The notes: a model not told the origin generated them from the letters alone. A stretch of DNA of 64,000 nt from Podospora pseudocomata (GCF_035222375.1 NC_085888.1:1426001-1490000); one strand, 5' to 3'; positions 23,969 to 35,234 are shown, counted from the stretch's first letter. Program-made: numbers and translations.

Positions 23969-24949
23969 GCATCACTGCTACCACCACCAACTTTTCCTTG
24001 TCTCCTCGTACCCGTTGTTCTCTTCTAATATTCCCCCGTGTTTTTCTCTCCATTGTCTTGCAGACATGTTTTTTTTTTCATATATTTGTTTATTTTCCTT
24101 TATGTACATCTGGCCCAGGCCAAGGTCATGAGGCTATGAAAACCCGAGATACCTTTGTAAAACTAGACTGCGTTTAGGTGTGTATACATATGTGGACTGG
24201 GAAGGGTGGAAAGGGGGCGGAGCTTGAACTGGTTTGGTTTTTCTTTTTTTGTTTGTTAGGTCGTTGTTAATGGGTTTCTGGACTGGCTGGTTCTGGTATT
24301 GTTCAAAAGAAGTGATATCCCATATGTTGATGTTTTTTTCTTGTTTTATTTTTGTATCGCTGACAGCTTTTTTACTTGTGAGGACCGACTGATTCTGTAC
24401 TGAGCGGGTCGAGTACCCGCGCTTTATTTACCAGTCGCTGGATTTATTGTGGAAGATGTTTTTTGTATGTAGCGTATCAGAGCCACATTTGAGTGGGGGC
24501 TTGGTGGATGGGGGATCTTGTAGTTGTAGTTGAGGAAATTGAAACAAACAATCAGTCAAATGAAGGTTTTTGGGTTTGAGAGTGTCGCTGATGTGGAAGG
24601 CTGCCGCTGGAGGGGCTATGCTTGGAGGATGAGGGGGGTTGATGTTTCGTGGATCTCAACCGAAGTTACCCCATTGGTGGCGTTGCTTTGCATGCGGCTC
24701 ATGTATTGCTCTCTCACCACCACCCCCGCTTCGAGGTCCGGATTTTGCACTATTCTCTCTTGGGAATTGTAACTTGATTAGGAGAAGGACAGCCTTGACA
24801 ACAGCATTTATTGTCATATACAGCCACATGTTGGTTAGGAGTGCTTGTCAAATTCGCCAATTCTTTTAGTTTCTGCTTCATTTGCTCAAGGCACTCGCCC
24901 CGTCCTACCCAACCGGCCCCACTTATTCCGACGTCACCTCGTCCTCACC
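23969..24949. other. Intergenic, 3' flank and promoter
   Basis: T-rich 3' flank of the preceding gene (several T runs at 24068-24250), followed by the upstream region of the acetyltransferase gene. No other feature is supported. Confidence 0.5.
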
Positions 24950-25718
24950 ATGGCATTCATCCGCCCTTTTGAACCAAAGGACACGGAGGACTGCAAGTTT
25001 ATTGCATGTTTTTCTCCTCCCCCACCCCCTTTCTTTTGTTTCTTGATAATAATGTTGATCCATCAAATAGTGCAGAGCTACCCTCCCCCCTTCGCTCGCC
25101 TCGTCCCCGGCCTGTGTGGCTATGGCGCCCTACCTCTGGACGTTGCAGTTCACGCACCTCTTTCCTGAGCACTGTTTTGTGCTTGATGATGGGAGTGGCA
25201 GGGCGGTGGGGTATGTCATAGGGACGCCTGACGTTTTTGCGCTGGAGGAAATGTATCCGAGGTATGTGGAGGAGGTGTTGGGGAGTGAGCAGGGGAGGAG
25301 GGATGTACCGCCTCCGAAGCAGATGGAGAGGTTGGAGGAGTGGTGGGTTGGGGGGGTTGAGGGGGGAAAGAGGGTGAATGAGAGGTGTTTGGCCCAGACG
25401 GCTTATAGTGTTAGGTGGTTGGTGCTTGAGGGGGTGGAGGGGAAGAGGGAGCTTGTGGAGGGGTGGAGGGGGATGTTGCATATTGATTTGTTGGAGGGGT
25501 GGCAGAGGAGGGGGTTTGGGAGGGAGATGATTAGACGGTTTGTTGAGGGGGTGGAGGGGGTGAAAGGGAGGGAGAAGGGGTATGATTATGGGAGGGGGAT
25601 TCAGTTGGGGGTTGCGGGGGAGAATAGAGGGGTTGTGAGGTTTTATAAGGGGGTTGGGTTTAGGGTTTATCCTGGGGGGGAGAAGGAGGGGAATGTTTGG
25701 ATGGTGAGGGATTTGTGA
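24950..25718 (+). CDS. GNAT-family N-acetyltransferase
   Basis: Two exons (24950-25003, 25071-25718) give 233 residues. The product should transfer an acetyl group from acetyl-CoA to an amine; the substrate is unknown. Family signs are MAFIRPFEPKDTEDCKFI at the start, PYLWTLQFTHLFPEHCFVLD, GRAVGYVIGTPDV (beta4 region), the acetyl-CoA loop QRRGFGREMI (motif A) and LGVAGENRGVVRFYKGVGF near the end. The best join uses a GC-AG intron: ATT then GCATGT as donor, AAATAG as acceptor, restoring CRATLPPSLASSPACVAMA in frame. No GT donor there keeps the frame. The second exon is extremely G-rich on the sense strand and nearly devoid of C. Confidence 0.8.
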
Positions 25719-26030
25719 TAGGGGGTTTTGGGAGTGTACCTAGATGATGGTTTTTAGGGCGAGAACTGTTTGGTGGAATGAGATTGGATCACTGACTTTT
25801 AGGTTTGATGATTTGTTGTATGTTTATGTGCCACTGGGGTCCTGTGGTCATGGGCCATGTTTCTTCACTATATGCGAAGGCATTGTTCAGTGGATTCGGC
25901 CTTTCATAGCATGGTGAAGGCTCAACCCACTCCTTCACGCCTGGATTTCCTAGTTGAGTGCCCACTCAGCATGCCCTTGCCGTCACAGATTCCGATGGAT
26001 TTTGCTGGATGGGAGCCCGCCTTATGTCTT
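25719..26030. other. Intergenic
   Basis: 3' flank of the acetyltransferase gene; nothing further recognised. Confidence 0.4.
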
Positions 26031-27215
26031 GATCTGTGCCTGCCGCCAAAGTCGATCTGACCTAGAAAGTAGACTCGGCATTAACCTTGCTCTCGACCTT
26101 GATGTCGGCATCTCCATGATCCCATTTTCGGCCTTAGTAATGAACTTAATGTTGGCTCCGGCTTTGTGTTTACACCAAGTAGGAAACCTGACCTTTACCT
26201 GTAATTTGGTCTTGGCTTTAACCTTGCTCTCTTTTTGATGTTGATGTCAGTGTCATGCTTCTCAGTGCTAGAGGTCTCAACGCGTGCCCCAGCGCCGGAA
26301 GCCTTTCAATCAGCCCGCGTGCCAGCGCCAGAAACTGTGCTTGGTTAAGGTCGGTTCATGTCACACGGTTTGCGATATCAGTCAGTCCAAATAAGAGGGG
26401 AAAGATGTGTATATTCTCTACCATAACCTGCTGCTAGCAACAACTGGTAAGTCTACCGTACCTACTTACTCACCATAATACCCCTTTTCTCGCCGCGAGC
26501 ACAGCCGAGACATTCCGACGGCTAATGATCGATTACGCACGGCTAAGAACCTGCGGTGTTTGTCGGCATAGGATATCAATAGTGTGTTGCCTAAAAAGAG
26601 GCGCACGATACAATATGTGTGATGTAAATAGTGTTAAACCATTCTAAGCCAGGTGTAGCAAATACAAAACCCCTCAAGGACACCAAGATCATATCTCCTT
26701 GCTCTCATCTCTTCACTAACTGTTGCCCAAAGCTTTCTGATCAGCCCGCGCACCTGTGCAGAAGTTGTGGGATAGCGGACAGTGGTCACTGGTGCAAAAA
26801 GCGAGGCGAAAGTGGTGAGAAAAGTGATGACGGTGGAAATCCAACAGAGAGAAAAGAAAAGCTACAAAGTGTGTGAAATATTTTTGAAGCAACAAAACCG
26901 TAATCCAGAGCAACCAAGGTGTGGAGTGGACCTGACAAAAGATTTCTAATTAGCCGTATACCGGCGCGAGAAGTTCTTTGCTCAGCCCGTGTGCCGGTGC
27001 CAGAGGTTTTCTGATCTGCCCGTGTGCTGGCGCTAGAGGCCTGCGTGCCGGTGCCAGCGGTCCGCGTGCCAGTGCCAACAGCCCGCGTGTCGGCGCAACG
27101 AGCTCGCTTGTTGGCGCCGGGCACCTTGGACAGCAGCGTTTGCAAGCCCGAAGAGCAGCGTTTTCAAGCCCGCCTGCCAACTTTTGCTTGGATGGTTTAA
27201 GGTTTTTATGCATAT
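26031..27215 (-). pseudogene. Decayed repetitive, Lys/Glu- and Gly/Thr-rich coding sequence
   Basis: On the reverse strand, scattered frames carry repeated phrases. Examples are GTGTRADQ-like units at about 27.10-26.95 kb (TGTRTAGTGTQASSA, STRADQKTSGTGTRAEQ), TGARADQKA near 26.74 kb, and a related AG-T-RAD unit near 26.32 kb. Lower down are Lys/Val phrases (ESKVKAKTKLQVKVR; DIKVESKVNAES at 26.06-26.24 kb). The frames shift and contain stops, so no intact gene exists. The Lys/Val phrases resemble the repeats of the BTB gene at 28.6-29.4 kb, so this may be a broken inverted relative. The similarity is short and low-complexity, and confidence is low. Confidence 0.35.
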
Positions 27216-27241
27216 TTACATTGGATTACCTATAGGAAGGG

Positions 27242-27878
27242 ACTTGCTCCATGTGCAACCCATCCCCCCTTTACTCCTTGTGCACCCCCTATAAACCCTG
27301 AGGGTTATAGCTGTAGCACTGCCTCTTGCTCATCAGCATTTATTGTAGAGACCTCACACCCACTCGGCTATCCTGATTCCCGTACAAATCACTGTATAGT
27401 CAAGATCTTCTAATTGCTAGACCATCAATTAAAGCTATTTTCAGCATGGCTTCCACACATGTAGATGTTGCTGCTGACAGTAATGCCAGCACTGGGTGCG
27501 TAATTGTCAAATGTATAGCTTGCCCGACCATGTTGTCAGGGAGCTCAGCGATGCCAAGAATGGTCTAATCAAAGGCAAGGGTCGTGTCGAGTGTGTTGGA
27601 CTACATCACTCACATCAACCGATACATCCTCACGGCAATGATAAAGGGAGGGTCCTTGTTCCCCGTCTATGTGATACTCGAGAACAGCCGTCTAAAAGTT
27701 CCATTGTGTGGAAGGCATGGTTGAACACAGTGGTTGTGGCTCTTGGTTACTCTCTGAGCAATCTTTAAAGACTATTGTTTGTTGAAAACCGCACCTATAA
27801 CCCTGACCCTTGAGAGGCGTGCACAAAGGAGTAATAGGGGATGCACATTCAGAATCAGGGGGTGCACATGAAGCAAGT
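27242..27878. mobile_element. 637-bp element with long imperfect terminal inverted repeats
   Basis: The left end at 27242 begins ACTTGCTCCATGTGCAACCC. The right end at 27878, read in reverse complement, begins ACTTGCTTCATGTGCACCCC. The match continues imperfectly for about 80 nt on each side (TTTACTCCTTGTGCAC against ATTACTCCTTTGTGCAC, and GGTTATAG on both). Each arm carries two TGTGCAYCCC motifs. Similar 10-mers, TATAGGAAGG and TATATGAAGG, lie just outside the two ends and could be a worn target-site duplication. The inside has no convincing protein. This fits a non-autonomous DNA transposon (MITE-like). One related arm lies at 43.83 kb. Confidence 0.6.
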
Positions 27879-28562
27879 TTCTATATGAAGGCATTGTTTC
27901 GTAGATTGGGTCATTCAAACAATGATGAAAGCCAATCTAGGTTTACTATCATGGCTATGTGGATGAACGTGTTGAGTTCTGGAACCCAAACAGTTGATTT
28001 GAAGCATGTAGGTGAACTTGTGATATTGCTTGACAAAAGAAATGGTGCTCAAAGGAGTGTACAGTGAGATATTTATACATAAAGAGAACGTGATCTGCCA
28101 AAAGCTCAGCATTCAACCTTGACGCAGTGTCCCTGTCTAGTCCATGCTGTTTGACTTCTCCATGGAGCCTTGCATTCCTCCACAGAATGCAAACCTACCT
28201 CACGGCCCTTGATGTTACGATTTTCAACGAGATTACCATCGGCTAGGCACCGGCAGCCACAGCTCCGCCGGACAGCTCCGGCCCGGCACCGGGAGCACCT
28301 TCTGGAGTAATGCTTCGGCCCCCGCCTGCCTATTCACATGGCCGGCGGGTCCCGGAGGGGCACAAGGCTCCGACTTTTCACTCCCACTCCCACTCCCGCC
28401 GTTCCTATCCTCTCTCTCTTCTCTTCTCTTCTCTCCCTCATATTGCTTGTCTCGACGATTTGCAACCCATCTCGAGACCAGATCATCAGCTCGAGCACCT
28501 ACGTCCTCTCACCCAATCCTCCTTTTGGTTTCCTTACAATCAAAAAGATCCCAATCATCACC
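27879..28562. other. Promoter and leader of the BTB gene
   Basis: No gene recognised. A short inverted run of C and G (GCACCGGCAGCC... to ...CCGGCACCGGGAG) lies at 28247-28295. A CT-rich tract at 28408-28440 precedes the ATG at 28563 and looks like a fungal leader. Confidence 0.5.
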
Positions 28563-30897
28563 ATGTCTGACAACGGCAAGAATCCCGCTGTCACCGGCCC
28601 GGTAAGTCGCTTGAAGATCTCGCGATGGATGGATCTGCTGCTAACCCGCCACAGAAGGGCTCACTCCCCGACGGTGGTCTCATCAATTCCCTCGAGGAGA
28701 TGTTGACTTACCAGAAGGCCAAGCTGGCTTCCATGGCGGGTTCTCCCAAGGTCGACCCCAAGGCCGACACCCCCAAGTGTGAGAGTGGCTCCGAGTACTC
28801 CAAGAGCTCCTCTTTCCACGAGGGCAGCAAGGCCGGCAAGGGCAAAAAGGTCGGCAAGCGTAAGGGCGGCAAAGGCAGAGGCGGCAAGAATACCGATCGC
28901 CCCAAGTCCCCTCTGACGACCAAGTTGGTCGTCAAGGATGAGTCTGCTGCTGCCGACAAAGAGCAGTCTGTCAAGACTGAGACTCCTGCCGGCTCCGAGT
29001 ACCAGGTCGACGTCAAGGTCGGGACCGACGATCGTGTCGACAGCAAGGCCAGTGTCAAGGTTGAAGCTCCTGCTGATATCGAGCACGAGCACAAGGTTAA
29101 GTCTGAGTCTGTCGCTGCTGTCGAGACTGACGAGATTCCCATCGATGTTGGCGAGAATGACCCCTCCATCAAGACCGAGATCAAAGAGGAAAATGCCTCT
29201 GGCTCTGGCCACGGCTTTGAGTTCAAGAGCCCGTCCAGTCCCTCCATCAAGGCTGAGATCAAGGAGGAGAGCGCCTCTGGCTCTGATCGCGGCATCGATT
29301 TCAAAAGCCCGCCTAGCCCTCCCAAGACTCCCGTCAAGGCCGAGGATCAAGCTGCTTTGGGCCCTCAGATCAACAAGGAGAGCTCCGGCTCTGACTATGC
29401 CGTCACGACTCAGGAGGAGAGTCCCGTTATCTCCGACGAGGCCAATACCATGAAGCTTGCGAAGTCTTCTTCGGAGAATCTTCTCCAGAACACCAAGGGA
29501 GAGACCGCCGGCTCCAACAATTCCGATGTTCAGCAGGAGTGTGACGACAGCCCCCCTGTCCAAATTCGTCAAAAGGTCCAAATCCTGACATACCATCGAG
29601 ACGCCGACATGTATGTCCGTGTCCGTAACGCCGCGTCTCTCGGTTACGGGTAAGACAACTCCTTGTTTTGCTTTGGCGGCCATGTGTCGGAGAGGTGTTT
29701 GATTGCTAACGATGTCAGCTTCAACAGGTATGCTCATGTCCGCAAGGATGCCCTGATTTCTGCTTCGGGCGCCATGAAGGCGAAATTCGGCAATGCTGCC
29801 AATGCTATCATGATGACGGATAAAGACGATAGTCCTTTTGGGTTGAACGTTGTGTTTTCTATCCTTCACCACAAGTACCACGAACTTGGCATTCGTCCGA
29901 CTATTTCTGAGCTCTATGGCCTGGTATGTACATGAATATGCCTGGATGATTGATCTTGCTTGTTGGCTGACACTTTGGTAGGCCCAGGTAGTGGAGAAGT
30001 ACGATGTGGCACACGTTATTGTGCCGTTTGCCGAGAAGTGGTTGATTCATGATTTGAATTTTTATATCATCATGGCCGGGGAGAATCTCAACAACGAGCG
30101 GGTCATGGTGATGACTTGGATCTTTGGTGAGGGCCGCTGGTTCTCCCGCACTCTTCCCAAGGTTGCCCGCGAGGCTACGCTTCAGGACGGCGTCCTTACG
30201 GGCGCCGATGGTCCTTTCGCTGGAAGAATTCCGGACCACTTGATCGGTAAGGACATGACTGAGAAACCTACACGGAATTCTCTTGATGGCGCATTGACTA
30301 ATTGACCTGTGATTTTTAGAATGCATGTCCAAGTATCGGCTGTTCTGCCTTCGCAAGTTGCACAAGTGCATCGATGAGCCCCTGACGGCACTGATCAACG
30401 GATCTCGTCAATACTGTCGCGCTGGCGATGCCACCGCCGACATCAAAGAATCCTGCAACCATCAGCACCTCGGAGGAATGATCTCTGGGCTGACCATCGC
30501 CGGGTTGGTCCCCTTCCCGGAGCCGGAGCGGTACCAAGGAAGCGTTTTGGACCTCATCCAGAAGCTGCAGTCCATCCGCCCTGTGCGCTACAAGGTTCCG
30601 GGTATCTCGCCCCATATTGACACGCACCAGAACTGCGGCATTCGCCATTTGCAGCTTCTCAAGGCAGTTGGGGCTGAGCCCATTCGTTTGACCAACGAGT
30701 TGTACCAAGACTTCAAGCGCCGTGGTCAGAAGACCGGCGTGTTCTCGGAGGAGCTCTACAATGAGCTCAAGGTTGAAGAGATCCATCCGGCCGTGGATAA
30801 CTTCAAGGATGACCAGGATCACTTTATTCAGGAGTATTGGGAGTTGGACTTTGAAGTAGGTCAAGAAAGAAAGAGGGGATGGTGCGTTGTTTGCTGA
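28563..30897 (+). CDS. BTB/POZ-domain protein with long acidic/basic N-terminal region
   Basis: Five exons (28563-28601, 28655-29649, 29719-29923, 29982-30246, 30320-30897) give 693 residues with all phases consistent. Residues 1-320 are disordered: a basic GKGKKVGKRKGGKGRGGK block, then repeated psi-K-x-E motifs and a 34-residue near-repeat containing KEENASGSGHGFEFKSPSSP. The fungal BTB-like fold begins near VQILTYHRDADMYVRVRNAA and runs through DSPFGLNVVFSILHHKYHEL and VVEKYDVAHVIVPFAEKWL. The C-terminal part matches the helical extension of this family (VMTWIFGEGRWF; CNHQHLGGMISGLTIAGLVP). BTB proteins dimerise and often act as adaptors; the partner is unknown. The frame ends RKRGWCVVC, a possible prenylation box, unless a further intron starts at 30855. 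Confidence 0.8.
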
Positions 30898-31801
30898 TCG
30901 GCGCTGGTGGCGAATACCTATGGTTGGGCACCAGGCATGTACGGATGCTTGGGAAGTTTGATGGGATCTTTGGTGTTTTCGTCTAGGATGATTGTCACTC
31001 GGGTATACGTCATCTAGTTTCTGTGAAGGTACCAAAGAAACTGTGTTGTAGCTAAATCTGAGGTCCCTACATGTTGAAGGGATTTCTTTTTAACCATGCA
31101 AACTGTTGTACGTGTCCTCAAGGTATCCATGAATTGTGAACAAAGCGATGATGCCATTCCTGGATGTCAAGCAGGTGCCTGGTTACACGTACTCGGCAAT
31201 GTCTCGGGCTGAGGGAGTAGGTTTGACAACTGTGCAAAAGGAGAAGAACAGAGGGATTTGGACTCTGACCGGGCTGCTGCATAGGGGAGTGGGGGAAGGG
31301 CCTTGATGGGCAGTCAATATTTGATCGGGGCATCTGGGAGCGAGGAGGGCGGCGGCACGGTGAATGGATTGATTGCAATTATGCTGGCAGCCGAAGGCTA
31401 GCTGCTTGCCTCGGCGGCATATTCGAGGAATAGGTTGGGGGAGAAAGTAGAGCTGCCAGGCCTCGCTGGCAATGCATACATACCTTTGTGTCCCTATCTT
31501 GTTCTGCTACATGGCCGTCCGGGCCGCCGCTCCCCGGTCTGCACAGCTTTATTCCTTTCCATCTATCTCTTGCATCTGGTCATCGATCGTGTCGAGGGAG
31601 CCCAAACGTCCGGATCAGACCCATTTTGCTGCATGGTGGTGTCACTGGTTAAAAGGCGTGCTGGTTTTCGTGTCTGTGAGAGGTACTGGGCTTTGGAGGT
31701 CGCTGTCTGGGTTGCGAAGAGCGACGAGGGGCTTGTTCACCCACTACCCCTGTGGTTGGTGCCCTTCGCATCAGCAAGTGGCAGCAGCAGCAACAGCAGA
31801 G
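30898..31801. other. Intergenic
   Basis: 3' flank of the BTB gene and upstream region of the Cys-rich gene. The frame before the ATG at 31802 stays open back to 31472 (MHTYLCVPILFCYMAV) but shows no family pattern, so I treat it as leader. Confidence 0.45.
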
Positions 31802-33343
31802 ATGAACGGCTACCACCATCACAACGAACATGCCAATCGATACCACCATCGACCGACGGGGGGGTTTGCGTCTCGTGGTGTGCCTCCGCCACCGGGGTTT
31901 TCTCCGGCGTCAACTGGGCTGCCACCGCTTCAACCTGCGCCGGGACGACCACCACCACCATCAGCGCATGCGATACCCTTGACACCACCACCACCACCGC
32001 CGCCGCCGAGCGCTACCCCCCTTACGTCGATACGACACCAGCAGCCGATACACCACCACCACCAAAACCACCACCCATCGCACCTCATCACCTCAACAAC
32101 ATCACCACCATTACCCTCCCCCTCCGCCTCCTCCATCCCATCAGAAACCCGCACCCTCCTCACCTTCCCAACCCCAGGCCTCCCCTCCCCCCGAATAATC
32201 TGCCCATCCCAACCCCCCGTGCGATACCCCCCCTCAACAATAAAATACAACAACTCCGACCCCCACCACCAGCGACACATCGTCTCAACCCTCCAAACAA
32301 CCTCCAACCTCCGAAACCTCTCCTTCTTGTTCCATCCCCCCGCCCCATCCCGACAACAACAACCGACCGATAGCAACGCCCACCTCCCCGCCCAAATCCA
32401 AACCAATCGCTGGCTCTGCTGCCAGTGCGCAGAAGAGGGCTTCGTCGACCCGGTAGGAACAGTCCACCTCGTGGGTGAAACAGAAGAGATGTACAGCACC
32501 TGCCTGTTCCGCCCATCCAGCTGCCACCACAAAAAGTGCGTAAACTGTGTTTTATACGCTGGCCCAGCCTCCAGCCGAGACCCGGTACGGGGGGTGAAAT
32601 TTCTTGTTAGGACTGTTGGGGGGTTGTACACCAGTGGACGGTTTATCGACCCTGTACGCTGGGAGTGTGGGGTATGCGGGGAGTGGGACAGTAACAAGAT
32701 TGACGGGGGGGTCAGGATGGGAACTGGTTGTCAAGGACGGGGGTGTAAAGCACAGGGATGGGGGGGTTGGGGAGGAGGGAGGAGGGGGGTTTTCACCCGG
32801 GAGAGTATTGTTCTCAATCGGTATGGACAGAGGCTGGGGACGGCGGATCAGAGGGTTGCCTTTGAGGGGGGGCCGTGGGATTGGCATAGACGGGGGTTGG
32901 GGGATGGGAGGTGTGTGTTGAGTAAAGGGGTTAGGGAGGTGCTGATGAGGAGGGGGGGTGGAGGAGGGGGAAGGGAGAGGAAGGTTTGGGGGGTTGGGGA
33001 GCAGGTTCCGGGGTATGAGTATAGGAGGCCGCCGCCGTTGGATGAGGATGATGAGAGGGAGAATAGTGAGTATGAGGGCGGTTTCCTGGCCGGCTTGCCG
33101 GTTGAGGGGGGGGATAAAGGGAAGGGGAAAGAGATGGAGGGGCGGATGGAGATGGAGGGGGTGGTTTGTGGTGGGCAGGGTAATGGTATTGATAGCAGAC
33201 ATCATGGTGGAAGTGAAAGGCGAGAACATGGGTTTATCAGCCCATCTTCTACTACAATGACAACAACGAGAAGCCCGGATACGGGGCAGGGGCAGGGAGC
33301 AAAACCACGCTTCTTTCCGGGGCTGTCAAATATGAGGATGTAA
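31802..33343 (+). CDS. Putative zinc-binding Cys-rich protein with Pro-rich N-terminus
   Basis: Single exon, 513 residues from the ATG at 31802 (MNGYHHHNEHANRYHHRPTG). Residues 1-200 are rich in Pro, Ser and His (PPPPPPPP near residue 60). Two Cys clusters follow: RWLCCQCAEEGFVDPVG with C-x12-15-CHHKKCVNC, and RWECGVCGEWD with GTGCQGRGCKAQG. They look like two W-x-C-x2-C treble-clef or RanBP2-type knuckles, which bind zinc in known families. The remainder is Gly- and Glu-rich, with no predicted membrane segment. The upstream frame could extend the protein but lacks support. A nucleic-acid or protein-binding role is possible; I do not recognise the family by name. Its 3' half is strongly G-rich. 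Confidence 0.7.
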   Translation: MNGYHHHNEHANRYHHRPTGGFASRGVPPPPGFSPASTGLPPLQPAPGRPPPPSAHAIPLTPPPPPPPPSATPLTSIRHQQPIHHHHQNHHPSHLITSTTSPPLPSPSASSIPSETRTLLTFPTPGLPSPRIICPSQPPVRYPPSTIKYNNSDPHHQRHIVSTLQTTSNLRNLSFLFHPPAPSRQQQPTDSNAHLPAQIQTNRWLCCQCAEEGFVDPVGTVHLVGETEEMYSTCLFRPSSCHHKKCVNCVLYAGPASSRDPVRGVKFLVRTVGGLYTSGRFIDPVRWECGVCGEWDSNKIDGGVRMGTGCQGRGCKAQGWGGWGGGRRGVFTRESIVLNRYGQRLGTADQRVAFEGGPWDWHRRGLGDGRCVLSKGVREVLMRRGGGGGGRERKVWGVGEQVPGYEYRRPPPLDEDDERENSEYEGGFLAGLPVEGGDKGKGKEMEGRMEMEGVVCGGQGNGIDSRHHGGSERREHGFISPSSTTMTTTRSPDTGQGQGAKPRFFPGLSNMRM

Positions 33344-34947
33344 CGATTACATTGGGGGGTACTACTTGGATGTACACTGATTGTAATATGAAAGAACATT
33401 TCATTTCTGGACAGGCCAGGTCTGTGCAAGCCAAGGGTTAGGTGAGTATGAAGTGAGCAAGCCAGGGTTGGCTATGTAAATGTGAGGGACGTGTTAAGAT
33501 GCCGAAAGTGCTGGCGAGTACTCGGTTCACTGGCAATCGCGTGGATGTGTGAGTGAATGAAAAGAATGCCTAAAGAGGACATTGTATGTCTGGTCCAAAT
33601 TAGTGGTTGTTGGTCAAGTGAGGTCAACTTAAAGATGGATTGGCCCTTGATAAGAGGTCTCGGTACGGATAAGAATGGCTATCGGACCGGCCCGGTGGCT
33701 CGGCTCCTGATGTTAGTGGCCACTAAGACAGGGGGCCAGCACTGACCACTTGGAGGGGCAAAGAAGCTTGTTCCTTTTTTTGACGCCAAGACAGATCTGA
33801 TCAAGTACGTCAGCGGAAGAAAGAGGGCGAAGATGCCCCCGCCATCGGTATCATATTAAACAAGAAAACAATTCTGATGGGACAATATTATACTTTTCAT
33901 TCCGTCTGAACGTTTGGTCCGTTTGATTGTTTACTGTCCTGATATCTGTTTGAGCCCTGCGCGGCTGAGTACTGCAACACGGCACACAAAGCTGATGACG
34001 GAATATGTGGGCACGGATGGCCGGCCAGTGACTCCAGTCTCTGGGTTGGGTCGGGTTTAATGCAGGGACCCTTCCTCTCTTACTGACCGCCTTCCAGGAA
34101 TCTGGGAGCCTGGTCGAGTTGCACGGTTACTGGCATACTTGTCACGATAACGAGGAAGAAGCTGGGAGGAAGCGGAATCCCGGGCTTGAGTTTGTGGTGG
34201 GTGGGCTGGGCTGGGGTCCGCTGCCGGACCTGGATCGGCTGTTGGAGCTATCCATGAGATGCCATCTAGGATGGCACGATGGTCGAAAGACTTGTCGACT
34301 ATCTTTCCATACGCCATTATATAAGGCATGCCTGGTGTAACCGCACGCCGACTTTTAGACGCCTGTGGTTTCCATTGACAACCTGTATATATGCCCATCT
34401 GTTGACACCTATCTATGTCCTCCTGAGTCCTGTGCCATCGTGCTCAGGCACCAATGCTAGGTGGGCTGACGCTAAATATGCTATGCTTCGATCCAAAGCA
34501 CCAAGGCCTGCACGCAATTGAGGCCTGCATTGGACCAAAGGGACATATGATTCTAGCGTTTACACAAACGTACTCCGGGTCGCCTTCTGATGCCGTCAGC
34601 TCGGAGATGTCTGAATGGAGAGCTTCATCGTAGGAAAGAAACCTCTTACAGTGCGCCGGACTGGCTTCATCGAACAACCTCTGGAGCTTGAGGCCACAAG
34701 AGTCCAAGACCCGAACCGGGGTCAAAAGTGGAGTGCCACCGGACAACCAACCAATCAAAACCCCCATTATAACATTTTTTCTCTGGCTGCTGCTCCCACC
34801 TCCTGCGACCAGCGACTCTCTCTCAACGTTGCCCGCATCATCACTGGCAACAGCAAACCGCTCGACCACCATCCTCCACGTTCGCTGCCGCTCTCCGCAG
34901 CAATCGCATGGTATGCCGCTTTCTCTCCTCTCTACCCCCCCCCCTCT

Positions 34948-34995
<48 letters not shown>

Positions 34996-35234
34996 AACCC
35001 TCACCTGACATGGCAAACAGAGAGCCAGGCAGCGTGTTGCACCCAGCTCAAACCCCAGGTACTATCTTTGATGGCTGCCAAGTAATCAGGCCTTCCTGAC
35101 CTTCGCTGTCGTCCGACTTGAAGCTCCACCACCTACCGCCTACCAACCACGTCCTCGCCAGAATCCTCCGGCGTTCACTTCCTCCACGGCAGCGACTCAC
35201 CGTAGTGATCTCAGCATACAACCCGCCGCCCATA
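33344..35234. other. Intergenic and leader of the second BTB gene
   Basis: No gene supported. From about 34.9 kb the sequence is pyrimidine-rich and contains a CT/GT microsatellite. CCAAT-like CAACCAATCA occurs at 34745-34755, and the leader ends CCGCCCATAATGG at the ATG. Confidence 0.45.
34947..34995. repeat. (CT)n-(GT)n microsatellite
   Basis: About 34 nt of CT with single interruptions, followed by about 15 nt of GT, in the leader region of the gene at 35235. Confidence 0.9.

Noticed and set aside
27242-27878. Reading the inverted-repeat element as an LTR remnant
   Set aside because: The TATAAA-like string in one arm suggested an LTR, but the two ends are inverted, not direct, repeats, and no retroelement protein is visible.
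28661-29881. 406-codon open frame antisense to the BTB gene
   Set aside because: It crosses two introns of the well-supported sense gene and reads as leucine-rich noise.
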